DNA of 64,000 nt. It comes from Porites lobata (taxonomy: Eukaryota > Cnidaria > Anthozoa > Scleractinia > Poritidae). The notes below the pieces were generated by a model. It saw only the letters and a program-made list of their open reading frames with translations, searched no databases and had not been told where the DNA came from. Both the position numbers and the translations under genes were made by a program. This document shows, one piece after another, positions 51,801 through 60,800 of this stretch. The DNA lies in the NCBI GenBank assembly GCA_942486035.1, contig CALNXK010000033.1, positions 3,563,001 to 3,627,000 of the forward strand. The letters run 5' to 3'. Positions within the stretch are counted from its first letter, which is position 1. Each line of letters begins with the position of its first letter.

Positions 51801-54800
51801 TAATTTTAATTATTAACCTCCTATAAGTGTCAGGAATTCACTTGATAACATGGCCACATGTCTTTAGATTTGTTATTCAAATTAAGAGTTCTGTGGTTCA
51901 ATAGAATGAAACGTGACACAGGTGTATGGTAACATAATGGCATAAGCTTTTTAGGTTTTACTAATCTGACATCATGCTAACCCAAAGATTCTAAAATATA
52001 ATGATGTCAAGGTGAATTATTTTTCTTGTTTTTGGAAAAAAAAGACATAATTTTTTCTGGCTAAAATGTATATAATACTGAATGTCACCAGGGCATGACT
52101 GCAAAACACAGTATAAAAATTAATGCAAGTGAATTCAGGAAGTCCTCATGTCATGTATTAACATAAAAAAGAACTGAAAAGAATCCTAGATGAAAGGTCT
52201 GATAATGCCTCCCTCAAGTATTAAATTTGAATATTTATTCTTAAATTTTCAAGGAACTGAAAAAAGCACTATAAAATGTGAAACCACATTGTTAAATATT
52301 ATATCAAACAAGATGTATGATGACAAACTGTAAACAATTTTTTGGCAATCGTAGCACATGTGAAGATGCGTATTCAATGTAGTTATTCGAGATAATTATA
52401 CATCACTTTTGGGGCCTAATTTGTTCATCCATTTAATCTAAACCCATGAATGGAAGAATTGCCTCAAAAAATACTTTTCGTTAAGCACTCTTTCGGTAAT
52501 GTAATCTCTTAAAAACCAATGTAATTCACAGTAATAATATTATTATAATAATTTTGACCAAATTTTAGAATTTTATCAATAACACATGACACCATTATTT
52601 TAATGTGACTATCTCAAAATATACTGGGAATTGCCATTATCTGTCCCTTTGCCACAAGCAAAAAGGGAAACTATTAATAGCAACTTAGAATCAACTATGA
52701 GGCAGAAGTGTATTCTCCCATGGCACAATTGTTTTGTTATGGTAGTGTGAATGTTGGTTGACAGTCATTGATTTCAATGGACTTCTTAGTTAATTTGAAT
52801 AAGTTAGCTAAGTTAATTTGAATAAGTTAGCTCAATGTGAAGGAGAGATATTGCTGACCTTATGCCATTTGGAACTGGGAACAAGAAAAGTATATGTAAA
52901 AACTGAACAAGAATCACCTTAGCTTTCAACTGGACAAAAGTAATTTTGTCAGTGCTTTGGTTTTATATTTGCAAAATTTTGTGATTTGTCAGACATTTTC
53001 ACACCATAATCAATCACGACTTCTCACATGCATTTTCCCATGGCTAGTGCCGCTTGCACAGTTACTTAGAGTCCTCCTCCCCCAAATTGTGTGACTAAGT
53101 ATTGCGTGACTAAACATTGCATGACTCTAGCCCAAGCAGCTGCCAAGAAGACCATGATCCTGGGAGAAGGTGGGGGTACTCCCTTATACCTATGAAAATA
53201 GCTTAAATAGTTAAATAAGGGATTATCCCCTGGGAAGGGGGGGGGGGTGGTGCATGTGTGGCACCAAAGGCTATTCTCTACTGGCAAGTAAAGTAATGTC
53301 CTCTAGAGAACCAGGGTCTGCCTCTAAAAAAATTACAAATAAATTTTTCCTAAACTGGGTAACTATGTTTGGTCATCACTAGTGTCTCAATAACAGCCAT
53401 TCAGATGTGTTTAATATCATAAGAAGAAATAACCTGGTCATTATGAAGACTTGAGGTTTGAATAATTATTCACTTCAGAGGGAGAGGTGTACACGAAAAC
53501 CCCAAGGACCATGAAATTATTTTAATAATAATAAAAGAAATTACAGGTGGGTAGTGGAACAAGATTTTCAGTGGAATTTCCAGGGCAATGCAACTTGATT
53601 TTTTGCATTGTTCTCTGGCATGAATGACTAAATAAGGCCTGTTTAAGTATGGCTTGAAAGATCTGTTGCATCCCACACAAGTTGTGAAATATATGACATT
53701 ACAAGATAGGTCAAGGAATGTGGCATTGTATGTGGGTGGTTGAGGTTTAACCCTTTAGGTCCCAAGAGTGACCAACATCAATTTTCTCCTAACAACATCA
53801 ACAGATCATCAAGAGTAAAGGTTATGAGAATTACTAAATTGATTACCAAAGGGGGAATGCTTTGATCTTAAACCAAATTCTCTCAACTATTCTTAAGAGA
53901 AATGTATGGAGATCAGACTGGAGAATTTGTTAAAGATGCATTAAATGCTAAAAGCTAAAAATGAAGAAATGCAGACAATGAACCAGCAACCCAATAAAAA
54001 GAATTATACAAAGCTTATTCACACCTTTTAACCCTTTAAGCCCCAATATCCACAAACAAATTCTCCAAACTGATCTCTATACATTTCCTTACAGAATTAG
54101 TTGGGAGAAATTGATAAAAGATCAGAGATTTTTCTCTTTGTGATCATTTGATTAATTCTCATAGATGTTGCACTTGACATTGTATGGATATTGTTCGGAG
54201 AAAATTGATGTTGGTCACTATTGGGACTTAAAGGGTTAAAATGAATCAAAACTGTTTTGAAACACATTCTCTCCCAGTGGAATTAATTATATTTTAAAAA
54301 ATAATTAAATGCAGGTGATAATATTGTAGTTCCCTCCTGGGCCTTTCAAAGTGAACACTATATAAATGTTTATTTTACGTTTACTATAAAAGAAACCTTT
54401 TTGGAGAAAAATTAAGATCAAATAAAGATAAACATTTTATTAAATTACAAGGAGCTTTGAACAAAGATCCCTTATTGACCACATCATTCATCCCATATAC
54501 ATTGCCTAGTCATTAGACATGCATGAGTTCCATACAGTACAGCTTCTAACTTTTAAGCTGGAATTTTTCTTTAATTCAGATTTTGAATACTATTAACCCT
54601 GTAGGTGAAATAGCAGCCCTATCTTGGGCTCTGCCCTTTTGCCAACTATTTCCCCAGAATAAGAGAGAGAAAAACTAAACACAACAAACAGAAGCAATTA
54701 GTTTATGGCATCAAGCATGGCCATCTTTGGTAAGTGAATTCAAGCATCAACTAAGTCTGCCTCTATTATCATAACTAAAGAATACATTAACAACATCTAA

Positions 54801-57800
54801 CACAGCAGAAACCAAAATAACATTTTTTTATGTATTGTACATGGTTATTAGTTTCTTTTTCACACAAAATGTACATTTTACATAAGCACCACATAACAAT
54901 AAATTACACCCTGAATCTTGGTACAAGGAAACAAAACAACCCCAGTTGCAATATAAACCAATTCCACTTTGTATTTGCTTCAGGGGAAAACAAAACTTTA
55001 TATTACATTACAGTTCATCCTGTCAGAAGGTAGCTCAGTATCTGCAGATCTCTGACATTTTTGCTGTTGCACACTCTTATAAAAACAAATAGAAGTTAAA
55101 AAAGTACTGTAAACTAAGCTTTCTATAAACTGTTAAGCATCTTTATAGACAGTTTTATTCACTCACTGAATAAAGGTTTTTAAAAAATATTATTAAGTAG
55201 TTTTTATATTGTTTCAGTTTGTCTCAGGGTGTGAATACGCCAGCGTCATGCAAACCCACAACAGTAGAGGCAGTGTCTTATGATTATATTTTGTCCAATC
55301 AAAAGAAGTTCCCTTGAAGATGTTTTGTCTATGTACTGTACCACAGGAAATAAATATGGTAAATTTGAAATTTGAAACGTAACAAAATTGAACTAAATGG
55401 GGTCAATGAAAAAAAAACAATAGTGGTTACTATGGATCTCAATAAAAAAATTGATAATGTTAAAATTAAATATATTGAGAACACAACTACAAAAATGCCT
55501 AAGGAATTACAAAGCTGATGCAGATGTGTCACATATATGTTCACCTAAGAAGTTATACAACACATAGAACAAAAGGAGGAAATCTTATTCATAACTAGAA
55601 CATAACTAGAAAAACTAATAATAAAGAATTTCTTATATTATTTATATGTATTATTCAATACATGGTGAAATAGGATTTAAAACTTTCAAGAGCCCTAAAG
55701 TAATCAAGACATGGCAAACTAAAATGGCATTGTAGGAGAAACGGTTATATCCAGATGTTTCAAATGTTTCATAAATAGAAACTACACTAGCATAAAGTTG
55801 AGAAATAACCAAGAAGAAATGACAATTATGATTGTAAAAACATTCTGAGGACAAATTTCAGCTGCAATGATTGTAGATTTTATCACCAGAAATGTGACCA
55901 TTGTGAATAAAATATCTTACCATACAACTGCTTTCAAAATTGCGATGTTCATCCTGAAGTTCCTCAGCTGAAGAGATATCATTTCCAATTTCTGCATAAT
56001 TCAGCAGAAACTCGTGCCGATTCTCTGTTATCCATGCCAACATCTGCAAAAGAAATTGGAAGAAATAAGGGGAGAGAAGAGAGATATTGCACTTAGTAAA
56101 TCAAAAATGATTTGCTCACATTGACAGTTTCAATATAGAATTCAATGAACACTAACCAATCCTAATTCTACTTTTCATGGCAATTTTGTTTTTAATTTAG
56201 ATCAAGGCACTGTAGTAGCACAAAACGCCAAGTCATTTTTTTTTTCTCATGCAAGACTCACTGAGAAAAAAATTAAAACAAGATTGAGAAAAAAAAACAA
56301 CATAAATAATAATTCCTACAAACTGCAAACTCTTATAGCTCCAGCTGGCTTTCAGAAAAAATTTTCAAAATTCATGTGCCAACATCCACTTCTCAAAGTG
56401 ACACTTTAGTTAGCAAAGTAGACAAGGACATAATATTGTTCATAATATCAGTTGAAGATTACCCAGTCAAAAAATCTTATTCACTGCAGCTGTTGACGAT
56501 ACTATACCAATAGGACACCAAATATTGGAACTCATTTTACATTACCATATCAACGACAAAGTAAGCAGAATTAGCTTTGACAAGACTTTTCAGGGTAGAC
56601 ATAATTCAATACCACACCTGAGCAATTTCCCATCAAGAAAATTAAATTTGATGTCAATACTATGTGAAAAGATATTTCACGGGTTATTTAATTTCCAGAC
56701 TCAAGATGAGAATCCAATTTTTTTAACTAATAAGAAATTCTATTTCAAAGAAAGTCAGAGTTTATAAGAAACAGGTAACAGCAGAAATTTATGTTAAAGA
56801 AAACAGGATACAAAAAAGGCACCATGATGGTGATTTTTTGTGATATCAGAATTTTTCTGCAAAAATGATGCTTGACCCTTACCTATAATCCCTCAAAAAG
56901 GAGTGATTGGTAAAAAAAAATGGAAAACGTGACATGAAGATAGCATTTCTTTGAAAAAACATTTGGTGGATGCAAACAATATTACATAACCTCAAACTAC
57001 AGCTCATGCAGAGAAGGAAATTAAACTGCACATAACCCCACCACATGAGACAGCTTAATTCTTGAAAAGCCACCTTTGCAACACCCCAAAGTGACCTATG
57101 CTACTTGTTAAATTTGCACATCTAACTATTATCTCTGATGCAAGATTTCCTAAGAGAAGTAACAATGTATAATACAGTACCCTAAGTCTGCATGGTTAAC
57201 CTTCATGTAGGGGTCATTAAACAGAACTTAACACATTCCGAATGAATGTAGCTCTACTTACGAACTTAAATGTGCACGTTATGAACTTTCACCATGACAA
57301 ACGAATGGTTTCAGGCTCTCTAATCCTCTTCCATGGATAATATCACAGTAAATAATCTCTACCTTTCTGGTCAGCAGACTGTATGTCTGCTCTTAGACTT
57401 CAGGCAATAAATTTTTAATGAGCTCTGTCTGAATTCATCTATACCCAAAGAAAAATTGCAAATTTTGCAAACTGTTTACAATTTTTCTCTTTTGATTGCG
57501 TACAATAAACGGCTAGGATCAAAGACCAAGAAGGCATTTTGACAAAGCTTATAATAAGCTCCAGCGGTTTCAAAAGAAAAAGGCAATTATGCACTCTATT
57601 TAGGTCACTGACGACACAATTTAATATGGACTGTATTTCACCAACAAAAAACAAATTGAAAATATACATTAGGTTTTGAGATCAAACGTGAAAAGATCTT
57701 TTTAGTTCAAAGCAATGATCGGTAAAGTTTTTAATATTTTACCCCAAAACATAAAATACAATATCTTCAGGGAAAAAGGGCAAAAGACCACAAGATATCT

Positions 57801-60800
57801 TTTCTGGTTATAATTAAAATGTACACAACATGACATTTTACCTCTGAAATCTGAAAAAAAAAATACTACAAGCAGAAAACGTATTACCCATAAAGTTTCA
57901 TTGTCTATTTGTAACTACTTCTACCATGTTTAAAACTCAAAAAGCTGGTATACCACAGATCTTTACAAAACCACATAATCCCCCTGACCTAAATTCTTTG
58001 AAAGTCATTGAACTACAAACAATAAAACTGCTAATAAGTTTGTCAAAAACAAAGCATTGGAAACCTGCTTAGAGTTTTTATTACTTTTGAAAAACTAGAT
58101 CTCTCCTGCCAGGGAAAACAGCCAAGTGAGAAATATAAAACATAACAGGACGTATTTTAATGAAAGGATAAATCCTATGAAGGAAAGAAAATATTAAAAT
58201 GTTAGTTATGTTTTATTTCAGTGCCAATTTTTTAATAAGGTCTTTGAAATTGCTTTTCATCTTCCTACAATTATCTATTTCACTATTAAAGTTATATCTC
58301 AAGGTCAGAAAAAATTAAATAACTTTAAAGATGAAGCAGGGCAATTCTTTTATAATGAAACTGTAACTTTCAATTTATTAAGCCTTGCAAAAAGGAAGCT
58401 TTAGTTTAAGTATTGTTGTTCCTGAACTTCTTTTTGAAATAAGTGAAATTAAGTTCAAAACATATTCAATTAGCTCTGCTTTGAATTTTTTGTTTCCAAG
58501 TCTTGCGTTAATTTTCTTCACTTAAACTATCATTAAATTTTTCATTTCCACAAACAATTGATATGATGGAATCCTGCAGTGTGACCTGATAAATGAACCT
58601 CTCTCTTTTTTTTTTCAAGTTTTACAAAATAACATGAGAATGGAAGTCTTAGCAAGGTTGTCAGAAAGTCTTGAAGAAGACAGCTCAGTTGTCAAAGTAA
58701 GCGGCCAGTCCAGGGATATTTTATTTAAAAAACACCATCCATACAGAAATGCCAAGCAGAGTAGCAGGCTGATACTAACCAAGTAGGCGGTGATTTTCGC
58801 CGGTAGCCAGCCTTTTTTGACAACCCTGGTCTTAGTTGGTAATAATAATATAAAGGCCTACTTATAAAGATTGTAGCCTGCTTGGCTGTTTAAATGAGTA
58901 GTACTGCAAACTTAATACTCTTCTACAGTATTACTTTTTTTATAGAGTGAAGGGTGGAAAAAGAAAAATGTGCAAAATGGCTTTTGAGGAACATGAAAAA
59001 GATGTAAATTGATTCTTGAAGGTACAATCAGGTCATCGTCAGCTGTTTGACTGCAGAGTGGGAGGTTGCAGGTTCAATTCCCCAGACAGGGGCTTAAAAT
59101 GACTGACAAATGAAGGTACTGCCTTGACCCTGCAAGCAGCTCTCAGATGACTGCGTAAATTGGTGTTCCTGTATCCATTAGGAGTCCTCAGTTAGTCCTT
59201 TTAAACACTCGAATAAAGTGCATCTTTTTAAGGAAAGGCTCATGGTGAAGCTAAGGCTAGAGTCTGCAGATCTCAAAATTTGAAGTCAAGCATTAAAACT
59301 GTCAGTGACTGATGATCTATTATTAAATTCTTCCATTTTATGAATAAGAAAATGCAAGGCAAATTGGAAGGAGAATTAAGCAGTTAATTATATTTTAGAA
59401 GTCAATTGTGGTTACCTGTACAACTCTATCAGCCCCTATATAGTCACATACATTTTCCTACATATTTCCTTAGAGGAATAGTTGAGAGAAATTGTTTAAA
59501 GATCAAAATTATTTTCCTTCGGTGATCATTTCTAATTCTCATAACCTTTTCTCTTGTTTATATTTTGACATTGTTAGAAGAAAATTTATGTTGGCCACTC
59601 TTGGGACTTGAACGGTGAACTAAAAACTGTATACTTGCAAGCAAGCTCCTACTGTAAATCATGCTGCACAGTACGGCTTCACTGCAGTATGTTCTTATTA
59701 TGTATTGAGGCCAGTGCAATACAAGAAGTCTGAAACAAGTAACATTTCTTTTAGTACAAATAATTTCTGAGGAAGGAAATCAGACAGTTGCAAACACGTA
59801 TCCTTACCTTTTCAGCATCTTGTTGAAACACCCGATACTGGTAGCACTGATCCAGTTTTAATTTCCGTAGATTCCATAACTCTCGCAACTTTTGCCGCTT
59901 TGAATGAAGACCTTGTAGTAATTCTTGTATCTGAAGTTCTGCCTTGTTGACATCCTCTGGCGTAAAGCCATCACTACTGTGTTCAGGATTTTGAATTGTA
60001 CTACGTAGTTTCTCCCCTTCATCCTGCAATACTTCTACAGGTGCTTTTACGATCCACTTCTTTACATGTTGATTATGTTTGATTTGATCCTTGAGTCCCT
60101 CAAGAGTATCTGCAAAATCTCCCTGGCTTAATCCATCTTCAATTTCCTCTAATTTGGCTAACAGAGACGAGGCCTCATACAGAAATTTTTCCAGAGCCTG
60201 CAAGAGAAGCATTGATATTTTGCACATGTTATCAAAACTCTCGTATAACCTTACGCTAAGCTCTGCGGCATGTTCTTATTTTTGTAGGAACCACTCAAAA
60301 TGACTTCAACAATTTGATTTGAAATATGTCTACAAGCTTTCATGTTTTAATCATATTTGCTGACCACAATAATTAAGTTTCACAAAGATACAATCTTATG
60401 CTGTTTTCTTATTGGTTTTTAAATAACTTTAGCAGCTGTTAATAAAAATATATATCAAAAATCAAAACAACTAATTGAAAGTATTATCTTGACTTTCCTT
60501 TCACATACACAGTGAAATAACAACCTTGGTCTGGTTTTATAATTTCCTTGATTAAAGCTTTGGATAAAAACAGTTAAAGATAAATCTGTGATTTACACAC
60601 AGAAAACAAATTTCCAACCTCTGAACAAACACATTTGTAATCAAGCAGCAGTTTCAAAAATTTTTGGCAAACAAGGCCATTACACTTCAACACCAATAAA
60701 TGAAATAAAAGTCATATTATTCAATAGCTCAACAATATTTTTCAGTACAGCAGCTGTGATTTGTCAACAGGTGGTACCAGTCACAATATGACATTTATCT

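Larger units (their letters stand above)
40588..55920 (-). other. 15.3-kb intron within spectrin repeat 2
   Basis: The largest intron in the window, very AT-rich. It holds a SINE (40.7 kb), a direct repeat pair (41.8 kb), the 141-bp array, two or more piggyBac-like MITEs, the 47.6-49.2 kb cluster of inverted and direct repeats, and an inverted MITE pair at 53.7-54.2 kb. Stretches 44.95-47.5, 49.2-53.0 and 54.3-55.9 kb show nothing recognisable beyond low complexity. Confidence 0.6.
56044..59807 (-). other. 3.8-kb intron in spectrin repeat 2
   Basis: It contains an older 106-bp relative at 58.6 kb, a family 2 SINE at 59.1 kb and a MITE at 59.5 kb; otherwise featureless AT-rich sequence. Confidence 0.6.
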
